In this document: positions 9,118 to 17,630 of the stretch, one piece after another | Position numbering within the stretch: position 1 is the first letter of the stretch | Layout of the letters: each line of letters starts with the position of its first letter | Assembly (NCBI GenBank): GCA_937974565.1 | Contig: CALJWL010000067.1 | Location: forward strand, 1-37,606 | Reading direction: 5' to 3' | DNA length: 37,606 bases | Source of the DNA: an uncultured Arenicella sp. | GTDB lineage: Bacteria; Pseudomonadota; Gammaproteobacteria; Arenicellales; Arenicellaceae | Position numbers and translations under genes: made by a program | Notes under the pieces: generated by a model | What the model saw: only the letters and a program-made list of their open reading frames with translations | Told to the model about the DNA's origin: nothing | The model's database searches: none

Positions 9118-9375
9118 TTATTTACGAAAGCCTTTGCCATAGACTAAGCTGAGATTCGCGGGAAATTTTACACTATTGCTTGCTTTGCCAAGCTTCTGTG
9201 CGGCGCGTTTTCTAACCATCTCTTCAATCACGCTGTCGTCTTCTGGGTTTAACTCAACTGATAGCCAATCATGACATTCCATTCCCGCCTCATAAGGGAT
9301 TAATGGCCCCTCTATGCGCTCCGGGTGGTTGTATATCATATCATCTGTAACAGGCACAAAAACTTGTTGATTCAT
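9118..9375 (-). CDS. small hypothetical protein, 85 aa
   Basis: No family recognised. The 85 residues are soluble and balanced in composition, start MNQQVFVPVTDDMIY, contain GPLIPYEAGMECHDW and end in a basic tail (VYGKGFRK). There is no signal peptide or membrane segment. An AAGAGG sequence sits about 8 bases upstream of the ATG, one of the better ribosome-binding sites in the window, which supports a real gene. It is isolated, flanked by non-coding DNA on both sides, and read opposite to the two-component genes that follow. Confidence 0.7.
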   Translation of the reverse strand: MNQQVFVPVTDDMIYNHPERIEGPLIPYEAGMECHDWLSVELNPEDDSVIEEMVRKRAAQKLGKASNSVKFPANLSLVYGKGFRK

Positions 9376-9879
9376 ACGGCTAACCTCTTAACTTCTCTGA
9401 CTTACTTTGGCTTTCTACTGTGGCTTCTTTTGAGCGATAAGCGCACTGTTAAAACCTTAAATTATGTACTATATACACTCTCAATAGCGTCTATTTTAAA
9501 CAGCACCGATTTAAAAAAGCTGATGCTTGGCCTCTAAAATAGAGTAAAAATTTCACCATCAATGCTGCCCGTAATGCTACTCTGGTCTGCCAAGTATCAA
9601 AATCGACACAACAACTCTGGCCTTACATAACAGCACTGATTTTAAGAGTGCTTAGAGAAAAACAATCTCTCAGCGACTACCCATTCCCATACCTTTATTA
9701 GACCTTGCTCATGTGTCTTTCTTATGGTGTAAGTTGTGGTAAAAAAATGGTTTTAATGTGAAGGCGTGCCTACCCATTACATTTAGTGCAAAATAGAGTG
9801 CCCTCAAGCTTATGCTTTGTGTGGCAAACATCACGAATATATAAAACATCGACCATCGCTGGGTGCGTAATAAGACAAA
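9376..9879. other. intergenic region, 504 bp
   Basis: No convincing gene. It holds the 5' region of the small minus-strand gene and of the response regulator. A motif close to AACAGCACYGATTT occurs twice (near 9499 and 9628). Near 9630-9675 there are two short hairpins (AGCACT/AGTGCT and AGAGA/TCTCT). The 84-residue minus-strand frame at 9709-9963 overlaps the response-regulator start and is not credible. Confidence 0.5.
9817..9845 (+). promoter_or_regulatory. possible sigma-70 promoter of the response-regulator operon
   Basis: TTGTGT (9817-9822) and TATAAA (9840-9845) are separated by 17 bases, and the -10 lies 34 bases before the response-regulator ATG. The -10 matches 5 of 6 consensus bases, the -35 only 3 of 6. 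Confidence 0.35.
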
Positions 9880-10596
9880 ATGGTAAAAAGTACAGCTAGA
9901 AAAGTGGCCATCGTTGAGGACGATTTTGATCAACGTGAAAATTATCGCGATGCTCTGCAACAATCAGGCTACGAAGTTGACACCTACGCCAATCGACCAA
10001 GCGCACTAACGGGCATGCGGGAAAATATGCCTGATTTGGCTATCTTGGATATCATGTTGGAAAACGAAATGGACGGCGGCTTTGACCTTTGTCGAGACCT
10101 AAGAGCATTGTCGCCAACATTACCCATCATTTTTTTAACGGCCAGAGACAGCGACATAGATCGTGTATCAGGTCTCAGACTGGATGCTTGGGACTATTTA
10201 ACCAAACCATTGAATATGCAGTTTTTGAGCGTGAGAATAAACTCGTTGTTCCGCATCGTAGACAGTTTGAACCAAACAGCGGAACAAACAGAAGCTGACA
10301 CGCTGGTGGTTGACGATCTAAGCATTAACGAAGAAAGCATGTCGATTAAATGGAAGGGGCAAGAGTTAAGTCTCACTCTCACTGAGTTTTGGTTAATTGA
10401 ATCAATGGCACGACACCCTGGCCACGTTAAAACCTACGAAAATATGATGCAAATCACACGCCAGAGTTACGTCGAGCGCAACACCATTAACGGTTATATT
10501 CGAAGGATTCGTAATAAATTCAAAGAAATTGACTCGGATTTCAAACGTATTCAAACGGTGTTTGGCGTAGGTTATAAGTGGAACTCTGATGTTTAA
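9880..10596 (+). CDS. pdsR: response regulator of the proteobacterial dedicated sortase system
   Basis: OmpR/PhoB-type transcription factor of 238 residues. The receiver domain (1-125) shows the acidic pocket ED-D at 13-15, the phospho-acceptor D57 in LAILDIML, the FLTARD switch Thr region and K109 in YLTKPL. The C-terminal winged helix (about 140-238) ends with the RRIRNKFKEID...GVGYKW pattern. The phrases TYANRPSAL, DGGFDLCRDLRALSPTLPIIF and SGLRLDAWDYLTK match the PdsR (marine sortase response regulator) subfamily as I recall it. The histidine-kinase gene follows after 37 bases, so they form an operon. Known partners are a variant sortase and its LPXTG-like substrate, neither of which is in this window. 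Confidence 0.87.
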   Translation: MVKSTARKVAIVEDDFDQRENYRDALQQSGYEVDTYANRPSALTGMRENMPDLAILDIMLENEMDGGFDLCRDLRALSPTLPIIFLTARDSDIDRVSGLRLDAWDYLTKPLNMQFLSVRINSLFRIVDSLNQTAEQTEADTLVVDDLSINEESMSIKWKGQELSLTLTEFWLIESMARHPGHVKTYENMMQITRQSYVERNTINGYIRRIRNKFKEIDSDFKRIQTVFGVGYKWNSDV

Positions 10597-10633
10597 TGAC
10601 AAATCGCACACAAACTAGGGCAAGCTAACAAAC

Positions 10634-12832
10634 ATGCGCTCCGGTTTCTCAATTCGTACCAAGCTTTTATTAGTAGCACTGTTATTACTTCTGATTCCCT
10701 GGATGTCATACGTGTACGTTCGTGATATGAAGACCTACCTGTTGGCAGGTCAAGAAGACGCGCTGACATTAACATCGCGTGCAGTAGCAACGGTATTACA
10801 TGGCCGGCCCGAACTGTTTTCAGAACAATCCTCATTTGCCCCAGATGAGATCGAAGGCAATGAAATCTATGCCGCGCCCTTGCCCAATTTCATTAATATA
10901 AATGGCGACTTAAGCGACTGGGGAGAACAAGCCAAGCAAACCGTCACCGCCATGCCCTCGCCGGTAGATACTTTACTTAACCCAGAGAATGTTATTTCAG
11001 TAGATCACGCAATGGGGTATCGAGGCAATTTTATTTATGCGTTGTTTAAAGTTACTGATGATGAAGTGATCTTTCGCCAACCCGAATTCTTACGAGTGGA
11101 CGCCGCAGACCATATTCGCCTGACACTGCAAGAGCCTAATCGCCCCCAGCAACGTTATACCATCATTTCAGGGGAACCTGGGCGCATGAGTATTTACTTA
11201 ATGGATGAGGCTTGGCAATACCCAGTGACTGGCAAACCCAATTACGACCTATCGGCCGAGCTTAAACTCACGCCCACAGGCTATAACGTAGAATTAAGAA
11301 TACCTCGCTTTATGCTCAACTCGGACACTCGAGTAAGCGTGGCTGTGACCGACGTTGACAACCCCGACACATACGAAATCGAAGCCATTGTCAGGACCAC
11401 ACCGCAAAGTGATAACGATCTTTTATCTAAGTTATTGGTTCGTTCGCCCGAAATAGACCAATTGTTGATCGGGTTGGATCGGGCCGATACTCGTATCTGG
11501 GTGTTTGGCGAAGACAACCAAATTCCTCGCACTGTGGTCGGCGAGATACTCAATGCGCCGACCGCCTACCAAATAATCAAACCGGTTAATACTGGTCAAC
11601 CTTTTAGTTATGCTTGGAGGCTGGCGTCATACTATTACAATGTGACGCTACAAACGATTTTCACGTTTATCATCGAGCAACAAAGTGAGGTCACTTTGGC
11701 TCCTGAGGAAGAGCAAGAGCGCAACTATGAGTTAGTGCAACAAGCGCTCGAAGGTTCAACCTCAAGTACGCGCATTAAGTCGAGCGAAGGCAGTGGTGCT
11801 ATTTTGATGTCGGCTCACCCAGTCTATTCGGACGACAAAATTTTGGGGGCCGTGGTGGTTGAACAAAGCACCAACCAAGTCACCCGACAACAACAGGCCA
11901 TTCTAGAAAACGTCATCAGTATTACCTTGTTGGTATTGATTACGGTTGCTACGGCGCTACTTTTATTCTCATCCAGGCTCACTTTACGCATTCGGCGCTT
12001 ACGCAATGCCACAGAGACCGCCATTGATAGAGACGGTCGCATATTGCATCAGCGCCTTAACGCCGAGGCCAAGGCCGGCGATGAAATTGGTGATTTATCA
12101 CGTTCGGTCAGCAACATGTTAGGCCGTCTTTCCCAATACACCAATTACCTTAAAGGCTTGCCTGACACGCTAGCACACGAGGTTAGTAACCCACTCAATG
12201 TGGTCAATTCTTCATTGCATAATCTTAGCCGCGAAGCCCCTGAGTTAGCGGAAAGTAAGTACATGGCTCGTGCCCAAAATGGGCTCAACAGAATCGGCTC
12301 TATTTTGAGGAATCTAACGGAAGCCGCTAACCTTGAACAGGCCATGCAGTCAGAAACACGCGAGCAAATTGATCTGGTGGAACTGATTGAAAGTTACGTT
12401 GATGGCTATTCGTTTTCTAATCCCGAACAGCCCTTTAATGTGGTAATACAGACGGGCCCACTTCCTGTCGAAATAGCACCCGATTACATTGCGCAGGCGT
12501 TGGACAAACTCGTCGACAACGCGATCGACTTTGCCGCCAAAGACACACCCATTGTGGTAAAAGCTAAGCGCCTAAATAACTTTGCGCAAATTGACATCAT
12601 TAATCAAGGTTCGAGGTTACCCGAAGGCATGGCTGAACGTATCTTTGAACCTCTGGTTTCCCTTGGTCGTAAAGACGCACAAAAAATAAGCTTGGGCATG
12701 GGTTTGTATATAGTGAAATTGATAGCAAGCTTTCATGGCGGCGAAGTCATTGCCAGAAATCTTCTCAGCTCTGACGGCGTTATATTTTCATTGTCACTGC
12801 CGATATACGAACCACATAATAATGCGGCTTAG
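10634..12832 (+). CDS. pdsS: sensor histidine kinase of the proteobacterial dedicated sortase system, CBM9-like sensor
   Basis: Inner-membrane sensor kinase of 732 residues. The order is TM1 (about 9-28), a conserved juxtamembrane part (LTLTSRAVATVLHGRPELF), and an extracytoplasmic region of about 390 residues. That region's first part, from INGDLSDWG (D95-W96) to about 250, resembles a family 9 carbohydrate-binding-like beta-sandwich. TM2 (about 427-447), a HAMP-like linker, HisKA with H515 in LAHEVSNPLN, and HATPase_c with N629 (KLVDNAIDFA) and the GMGLYIVK G-box follow. The N-terminal hydrophobic stretch and RAVATVLHGRPELF resemble the PdsS subfamily. It presumably phosphorylates the adjacent PdsR. 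The sensor fold suggests a glycan or glycan-like cell-surface signal, which is inference. Confidence 0.88.
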   Translation: MRSGFSIRTKLLLVALLLLLIPWMSYVYVRDMKTYLLAGQEDALTLTSRAVATVLHGRPELFSEQSSFAPDEIEGNEIYAAPLPNFININGDLSDWGEQAKQTVTAMPSPVDTLLNPENVISVDHAMGYRGNFIYALFKVTDDEVIFRQPEFLRVDAADHIRLTLQEPNRPQQRYTIISGEPGRMSIYLMDEAWQYPVTGKPNYDLSAELKLTPTGYNVELRIPRFMLNSDTRVSVAVTDVDNPDTYEIEAIVRTTPQSDNDLLSKLLVRSPEIDQLLIGLDRADTRIWVFGEDNQIPRTVVGEILNAPTAYQIIKPVNTGQPFSYAWRLASYYYNVTLQTIFTFIIEQQSEVTLAPEEEQERNYELVQQALEGSTSSTRIKSSEGSGAILMSAHPVYSDDKILGAVVVEQSTNQVTRQQQAILENVISITLLVLITVATALLLFSSRLTLRIRRLRNATETAIDRDGRILHQRLNAEAKAGDEIGDLSRSVSNMLGRLSQYTNYLKGLPDTLAHEVSNPLNVVNSSLHNLSREAPELAESKYMARAQNGLNRIGSILRNLTEAANLEQAMQSETREQIDLVELIESYVDGYSFSNPEQPFNVVIQTGPLPVEIAPDYIAQALDKLVDNAIDFAAKDTPIVVKAKRLNNFAQIDIINQGSRLPEGMAERIFEPLVSLGRKDAQKISLGMGLYIVKLIASFHGGEVIARNLLSSDGVIFSLSLPIYEPHNNAA

Positions 12833-13009
12833 ATGCATAACAACCGAATGAACGTCTGATTTAATTGAGTTAGAGTGACGGCATGACTAAGCCTGATCCA
12901 ACAACACCTTAATTGGGTAATGCCAAAGCGCCACACAGGTAAAATCGGCCGCGTCATGATTCACTAAATTAAAATAACCAAATCACAGACCCCAACAATA
13001 GGTAAGGCT

Positions 13010-13558
13010 ATGGGACACAGACTTAGTAAACTGTATACACGAACCGGTGACGATGGCACTTCGGGCTTGAGCGGCGGCGTTAGAGTACCCAAAAATCACG
13101 AACGCATGAACGCCATGGGCGCGGTGGACGAATTAAACAGCGTGGTTGGTTTGCTGGTGTGTAAACTTGAAGACGAAGAACTGAAAACCCTTTTTACCAC
13201 CATTCAACATGACTTATTCAATATTGGTGGCGAAATCAGCATGCCAGGCCACAGTTTTATTCAGAAAAGTAAAATCGAAACCTTAGAAGCCAAAATTGAT
13301 GAATTTAATGAGCTAGTTGAACCTCTTAAAGACTTTATCTTGCCTGGTGGCAGTGAAGCGGCTTCGATCTGCCACATGGCACGATCAATCGCACGCCGAG
13401 CCGAGCGCGATGTCATCACACTCCACTACGCTGAGCCGGTTTGCGATACTACGCGCCAATATCTAAACCGCTTGTCGGATCTCTTGTTTGCGGTCGCCCG
13501 AGTGATCAATTTGCGTTTAGGTCATGACGATGTGCTGTGGAAGAAAGAACTAGCCTAA
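13010..13558 (+). CDS. PduO-type cob(I)yrinic acid a,c-diamide adenosyltransferase
   Basis: Transfers the adenosyl group of ATP to cob(I)alamin to make coenzyme B12. The 182-residue length and the motifs fit the PduO/MMAB family: TRTGDDGTSGL at 10-20 (ATP site), AMGAVDELNSVVG, PGGSEAASICHMARSIARRAER (the conserved Arg-rich helix) and YLNRLSDLLFAVAR. AAGG lies 6-7 bases before the ATG. There are no other cobalamin genes in the window. I looked for a cobalamin riboswitch in the 177 bases upstream and saw no B12-box-like element. The sstT gene follows after 58 bases, possibly in the same transcript. Confidence 0.93.
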   Translation: MGHRLSKLYTRTGDDGTSGLSGGVRVPKNHERMNAMGAVDELNSVVGLLVCKLEDEELKTLFTTIQHDLFNIGGEISMPGHSFIQKSKIETLEAKIDEFNELVEPLKDFILPGGSEAASICHMARSIARRAERDVITLHYAEPVCDTTRQYLNRLSDLLFAVARVINLRLGHDDVLWKKELA

Positions 13559-13616
13559 AAAGCATCAAGGCAACAAAAAACAATAATTTCAACGAACACA
13601 GTAAAAGAGGAATGCC

Positions 13617-14813
13617 ATGGGTGCATTGTTTAATGCTTACACTAATTCAAGTTTAGTTCTTAGAATCGCAGCGGGTATTGTCTTGGGCGCAATCGTAGCC
13701 AGTGCATCGCCTAACATAGGTCATTCCATCGCATTTTTAGGTCATCTATTTGTCGCGGCATTAAAAGCCGTTGCACCGATACTCATTTTTGTATTGGTAC
13801 TGGCGTCCTTAGCAAATCAAAAGTCAGGCAAAAGCAGCAACATGGGCGGCATTCTTGTACTCTATGCCTTAGGCACCTTGTCTGCGGCCACCGTTGCCGT
13901 ATTGTTGAGTTTCCTTTTCCCCGCCGAACTTAATTTAGTGTCTGGTGACTTAAGCCGCTCAGCGCCACAAGGCATTGCCGAAGTTTTAAACACACTCCTT
14001 TTTAAGGTCGTGGATAACCCAATTAACGCACTGCTGACCAGTAATTATGTCGGTATTCTAGCTTGGTCTATCGGCCTTGGTTTGCTGATGCGCCAATCCA
14101 ACGAATCCACCAAAGACCTATTAACGGACATGAGTAATGCGGTCACAGGTCTGGTCGGGGTCGTAATCCAACTCGCGCCAATCGGTATTTTAGGTTTAGT
14201 TGCAGGCACCGTTGCATCAACAGGGTTTTCTGCGCTCGCCAGTTATTCGCACTTACTCGGTTTGCTATTAGCTTCTATGTTATTGGTCGCCTTGCTGATA
14301 AATCCTATCATTGTATTTATCAAAACACGCAAAAACCCTTACCCCTTGGTGCTTACGGCATTAAAAGACAGTGGCTTAACCGCGTTTTTCACTCGAAGCT
14401 CGGCCGCCAATATTCCGGTCAATATGCGTTTATGTCACAAGCTGGGGCTCAATGAGGACACCTATTCTGTTTCTATCCCCTTAGGCGCCACTATTAACAT
14501 GGCAGGCGCAGCCATCACTATCACCATAATGACCTTAGCTGCGGTACACACGTTAGGCATTGCCGTAGACCTTCCAACAGCACTACTGCTTTGTGTGATA
14601 GCCAGTGTCGGGGCCTGCGGCTCATCAGGCGTTGCGGGTGGCAGTTTATTGTTAATCCCTCTAGCCTGTTCGTTATTTAATATACCGAATGAAGTGGCAA
14701 TGCAGGTTGTCGGGGTTGGCTTTATTATCGGCGTCATTCAAGATTCGGCTGAGACCGCACTTAACAGTTCCACCGACGTCGTGTTTACAGCGGCCATCAG
14801 TCAAAAAAGATGA
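13617..14813 (+). CDS. sstT: Na+/serine-threonine symporter SstT
   Basis: DAACS-family (dicarboxylate/amino acid:cation) symporter importing serine and threonine with sodium. The 398 residues agree with the E. coli protein over long stretches: [12 protein letters not shown] at the start, [34 protein letters not shown] (the serine-rich hairpin and TM7-like region), [18 protein letters not shown] and [18 protein letters not shown] (HP2), and ending in [13 protein letters not shown]. It has multiple membrane segments throughout. GAGG about 9 bases before the ATG supports the start. Confidence 0.96.
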   Translation: MGALFNAYTNSSLVLRIAAGIVLGAIVASASPNIGHSIAFLGHLFVAALKAVAPILIFVLVLASLANQKSGKSSNMGGILVLYALGTLSAATVAVLLSFLFPAELNLVSGDLSRSAPQGIAEVLNTLLFKVVDNPINALLTSNYVGILAWSIGLGLLMRQSNESTKDLLTDMSNAVTGLVGVVIQLAPIGILGLVAGTVASTGFSALASYSHLLGLLLASMLLVALLINPIIVFIKTRKNPYPLVLTALKDSGLTAFFTRSSAANIPVNMRLCHKLGLNEDTYSVSIPLGATINMAGAAITITIMTLAAVHTLGIAVDLPTALLLCVIASVGACGSSGVAGGSLLLIPLACSLFNIPNEVAMQVVGVGFIIGVIQDSAETALNSSTDVVFTAAISQKR

Positions 14814-15083
14814 CAAACTTAAAAAGCCGTTGTAAGCGCAGAGTTAGCAAGCCGGTTGTTTGAACCCAATCGGCGTGTTTCCTGAAGAAAACTTGCGCAA
14901 TATGATGATCCTCAATGCGCGTCTGCAGTGGAGTTACAATGTAAGCTATTAGAAGAAACAGCAAATTGACGACGAATGGCCAAATTTGGTGGTGAAAAAC
15001 CCTAAAAAAGCAATCAATCAAGTTGCGTACAAGCTCTTAAGCATTCACAACCCATGCCATGAGCAACGTGAGCTAACCCGCCC
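14814..15083. other. intergenic segment, possible decayed reading frame
   Basis: 270 bases between convergent genes. On the plus strand a frame is open from about 14850 to 15087 apart from one TAG near 14951. It encodes pieces such as GVFPEENLRNMMILNARLQW and VKNPKKAINQVAYKLLS. No family recognised and no start visible; it could be a gene remnant or chance. The hydrophobic 74-residue minus-strand frame at 14797-15021 overlaps the sstT end and is equally unsupported. Confidence 0.25.
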
Positions 15084-15689
15084 TTAGAATTTGGTTCCTT
15101 TATCATGCAGTCGAGTGACGCCCAGCCAGTGAGGGTACTTTGCGATCACAATCAGTGCAATCACATCGTATACAGTGTGAATGGTGATTAACAACAACAT
15201 ACTTTGAGAGTAATGGAAGAGAACGCCAAAACAGAGACTGATAAAAAATGTAATCAGAAAGTAATACAGCGTCATGGCGTGAAGTATGGCAAAAATGAGG
15301 GATGAAATCACCACGGCACTATAAAAACCGATAAGCTCCTGCAACCAGCTTTGCAAAGCGCCTCGAAACAGTAGCTCTTCACCCACCCCAGCGCAAAATG
15401 AGATCAGTATAATTTGCCCAAAACTTAAACCCGACGTCATTTTATGCAAATAAGCAATCAACTCGTAGAAAGAGTGCAATCTCAGCCAATGGTGGGTTAT
15501 CAGCCATACCGGACAAACAAACATGAAAACAGCGATAACAATACCCAATGGAACCGACAGCCAACCAGTATGGCCAAAAAGCGACCATGAATAATCATGC
15601 CCGTAAGTCAAAGCCACACTAATAATCAATAAGCCTAGCGAGAAAAATAACAGCTGAGAGAATGACACTTGATCCGTATTGTGGTTCAT
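15084..15689 (-). CDS. CPBP family intramembrane glutamic endopeptidase
   Basis: Multi-pass membrane protein of about 201 residues with the three CPBP/Abi motifs. These are GEELLFRG (the EExxxR motif), FAILH (FxxxH) and HTVYD (HxxxD/N) near the C-terminus. The family includes the Rce1 prenyl-protease relatives; bacterial members serve in protein maturation or bacteriocin immunity. The frame is open further upstream to 15785, but that part lies inside pgeF in another frame. The ATG at 15687-15689, only 5 bases after the pgeF stop, is the sensible start and suggests translational coupling to pgeF. Its substrate is unknown. Confidence 0.85.
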   Translation of the reverse strand: MNHNTDQVSFSQLLFFSLGLLIISVALTYGHDYSWSLFGHTGWLSVPLGIVIAVFMFVCPVWLITHHWLRLHSFYELIAYLHKMTSGLSFGQIILISFCAGVGEELLFRGALQSWLQELIGFYSAVVISSLIFAILHAMTLYYFLITFFISLCFGVLFHYSQSMLLLITIHTVYDVIALIVIAKYPHWLGVTRLHDKGTKF

Positions 15690-15694
15690 GGCTG

Positions 15695-16432
15695 TTACTG
15701 TGTAATCCAAATAAAGGTCGCCATACGCCCAGTAATGCCGTCGCGACGATAAGAAAAGAAGCGCTGTGAGTCCGTATAAGTGCATAAGTCGGCAGAATAA
15801 AATCCACGTATGCCTTTATTATGTAATCGCTGTTTAGCCAGTTCAGTTAAATCAGCGTAGATTTTGGTATTGTCGGGGTGTGGCCGATAAGCTGAATCTG
15901 CCCCACCCAGCCGCGTCTTCACCTCCAACCCAACTTCAAAGTGAGACGCACCAATGCATGGCCCAGCCCACGCCAATATTTGAGAAACATCGCATTCGAT
16001 GGCCTTGATTGCTTGCTCAATAATACCGTCGGCCATGCCGCGCCAACCCACATGAATGGCTGCAACAAAAGAGCCCGCACGATCAGTCAATAACAGCGGC
16101 AAACAATCGGCGGTCATCACCGTACAAATTTGATCGGTTTTTCTAGTGAAAGAGCCATCCGCAGGTAATGGGCATTCAGACAATAAAAATTCCTCGGCCA
16201 GATCAACGACCTTACTGCTGTGCGTCTGATCCAGCCACACAGGTTGTTCGGGCATGCCCATGCTAGTCTGAAGGCAAGTTCGATTGGCGATAACCGCTGA
16301 CGGCACATCACCAACATGAGCCCCCAGATTCAACCCATTATAGGGAGGCTGGCTCTCGCCATTGGAACGCATGGTACTGAAGGCTTTAATATGAGACGGC
16401 GCGGGCCAACTGGGTATAACAACGTCCTTCAC
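15695..16432 (-). CDS. pgeF: peptidoglycan editing factor PgeF (laccase-domain / YfiH family)
   Basis: YfiH-family protein of 245 residues. In E. coli PgeF prevents misincorporation of L-Ser for L-Ala in peptidoglycan precursors; other family members act as purine nucleoside phosphorylases. The metal-site residues are visible as H71 (QTHSSK), C110 (TADCLP) and H127 (AIHVGWRG), spaced as in E. coli YfiH. An NLGAHVGD motif near 35-42 and AGPCIG near 160 also fit. It follows rluD with a 12-base gap, the same order as in E. coli (rluD then pgeF), but the next gene is a CPBP protease rather than clpB. Confidence 0.94.
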   Translation of the reverse strand: MKDVVIPSWPAPSHIKAFSTMRSNGESQPPYNGLNLGAHVGDVPSAVIANRTCLQTSMGMPEQPVWLDQTHSSKVVDLAEEFLLSECPLPADGSFTRKTDQICTVMTADCLPLLLTDRAGSFVAAIHVGWRGMADGIIEQAIKAIECDVSQILAWAGPCIGASHFEVGLEVKTRLGGADSAYRPHPDNTKIYADLTELAKQRLHNKGIRGFYSADLCTYTDSQRFFSYRRDGITGRMATFIWITQ

Positions 16433-16444
16433 GATTCAAGCAGG

Positions 16445-17392
16445 CTAATGATTGTCTACGTCACAAGCTTCAACTAAGGCCTGCATATCCTGTGGCATCG
16501 GTCGCTCCCATGATTGATGCTCACCCAAGACAGGGTGAACGTACTCGATGCGTGTGGCGTGTAATGCCTGACGTTTAAACGCCCTAAGTTGCTCTTCTAA
16601 CTGAGGATGGCAATCGCCGGAGATAGCCAATCGACGCCCGTATACCGGGTCACCAACCAAAGAAAAGCCAATGTGATTCATATGAACACGAATTTGATGC
16701 GTTCTACCGGTTTCTAACTGCACGCGCAACAAGGTGTGGTTGCGATAACGTGAGTCAACACGATAATGAGTTACGGCCTCTTTGCCCATCATATTAATGC
16801 CCATTTTACGCCTGTCGTGTTTATCACGCGCAATTGGCTCGTCAACGGTATTGCCCGAAATAATTCGCCCATTGGTCAAGGCTAAATACTCACGATGTAA
16901 GCTGTGATCAACCAGTTGTGACGTTAACCCCAAGCGCGCAACTTCAGTTTTCGCCACAACCATCAAACCAGACGTATCTTTGTCAAGGCGATGCACAATG
17001 CCTGCTCGTGCCAACTGACGGCTTTCAGGGAAATAAAACAATAATGCATTCAATAAAGTACCATCTGGGTTTCCAGCTCCCGGATGAACCACCCAACCAG
17101 CCGGTTTATTGATGACCATCATATGGTCATCTTCAAACACAATATCGATCGGCAGATCTTGCGCCTCCCATTCCCCTTGACGAATCTCTGGAACATGCAC
17201 CTCCAAGTGCTCGCCACCATAAACCTTGTCTTTCTGCTTAGGGGCTTCGTCATCAAGCATAACCAACCCTTTTTTAATCCAACTCTGAATCGTACTTCTT
17301 GAATGGCCCTCACACAATTCAGCCAACGCTTTATCAACGCGTTGACCAATCATTTCATCGGGAACAATATAACTGTGTTTGGAAAAACTCAT
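16445..17392 (-). CDS. rluD: 23S rRNA pseudouridine(1911/1915/1917) synthase RluD
   Basis: Makes the three pseudouridines of helix 69 of 23S rRNA. It has 315 residues, with an N-terminal S4 RNA-binding domain (about 13-60, including GQRVDKALAEL and STIQSWIKKG) and an RluA-type catalytic domain. The active-site motif HRLDKDTSGLMVVAK carries the catalytic D137, two residues off the E. coli D139. Further family motifs are VVHPGAGNPDGTLLNALL and LETGRTHQIRVHM. It is divergent from bamD and upstream of pgeF, the standard gammaproteobacterial arrangement, which supports the assignment over other RluA-family paralogues. Confidence 0.96.
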   Translation of the reverse strand: MSFSKHSYIVPDEMIGQRVDKALAELCEGHSRSTIQSWIKKGLVMLDDEAPKQKDKVYGGEHLEVHVPEIRQGEWEAQDLPIDIVFEDDHMMVINKPAGWVVHPGAGNPDGTLLNALLFYFPESRQLARAGIVHRLDKDTSGLMVVAKTEVARLGLTSQLVDHSLHREYLALTNGRIISGNTVDEPIARDKHDRRKMGINMMGKEAVTHYRVDSRYRNHTLLRVQLETGRTHQIRVHMNHIGFSLVGDPVYGRRLAISGDCHPQLEEQLRAFKRQALHATRIEYVHPVLGEHQSWERPMPQDMQALVEACDVDNH

Positions 17393-17630
17393 AACTCGGG
17401 TCTTAAAATACGCTGGTCCAACAAAAATAAACTGGGGCGATTAACCATCGTCCCCATTAAACAAAAAACGCACGAGGTTAAGCTGCGAATTACTATCGTA
17501 TTTAGGCAAAACACTCACATCCCGCAAACCGTATACGACTGTTAATATTTCACGTGCCCTTATAGCTTCAATACGAATCAATTTCGCGCTATGCTTACGC
17601 GCATTGATGATAACCCATAACGATAATTTC

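Noticed and set aside
9709-9963. 84-residue minus-strand frame upstream of the response regulator
   Set aside because: Overlaps the start of a certain gene, is rich in F/H/Y, and has no motif.
12833-13009. Cobalamin riboswitch upstream of the adenosyltransferase
   Set aside because: Only a GCCACA-like fragment was seen; no B12 box or expected helices in 177 bases.
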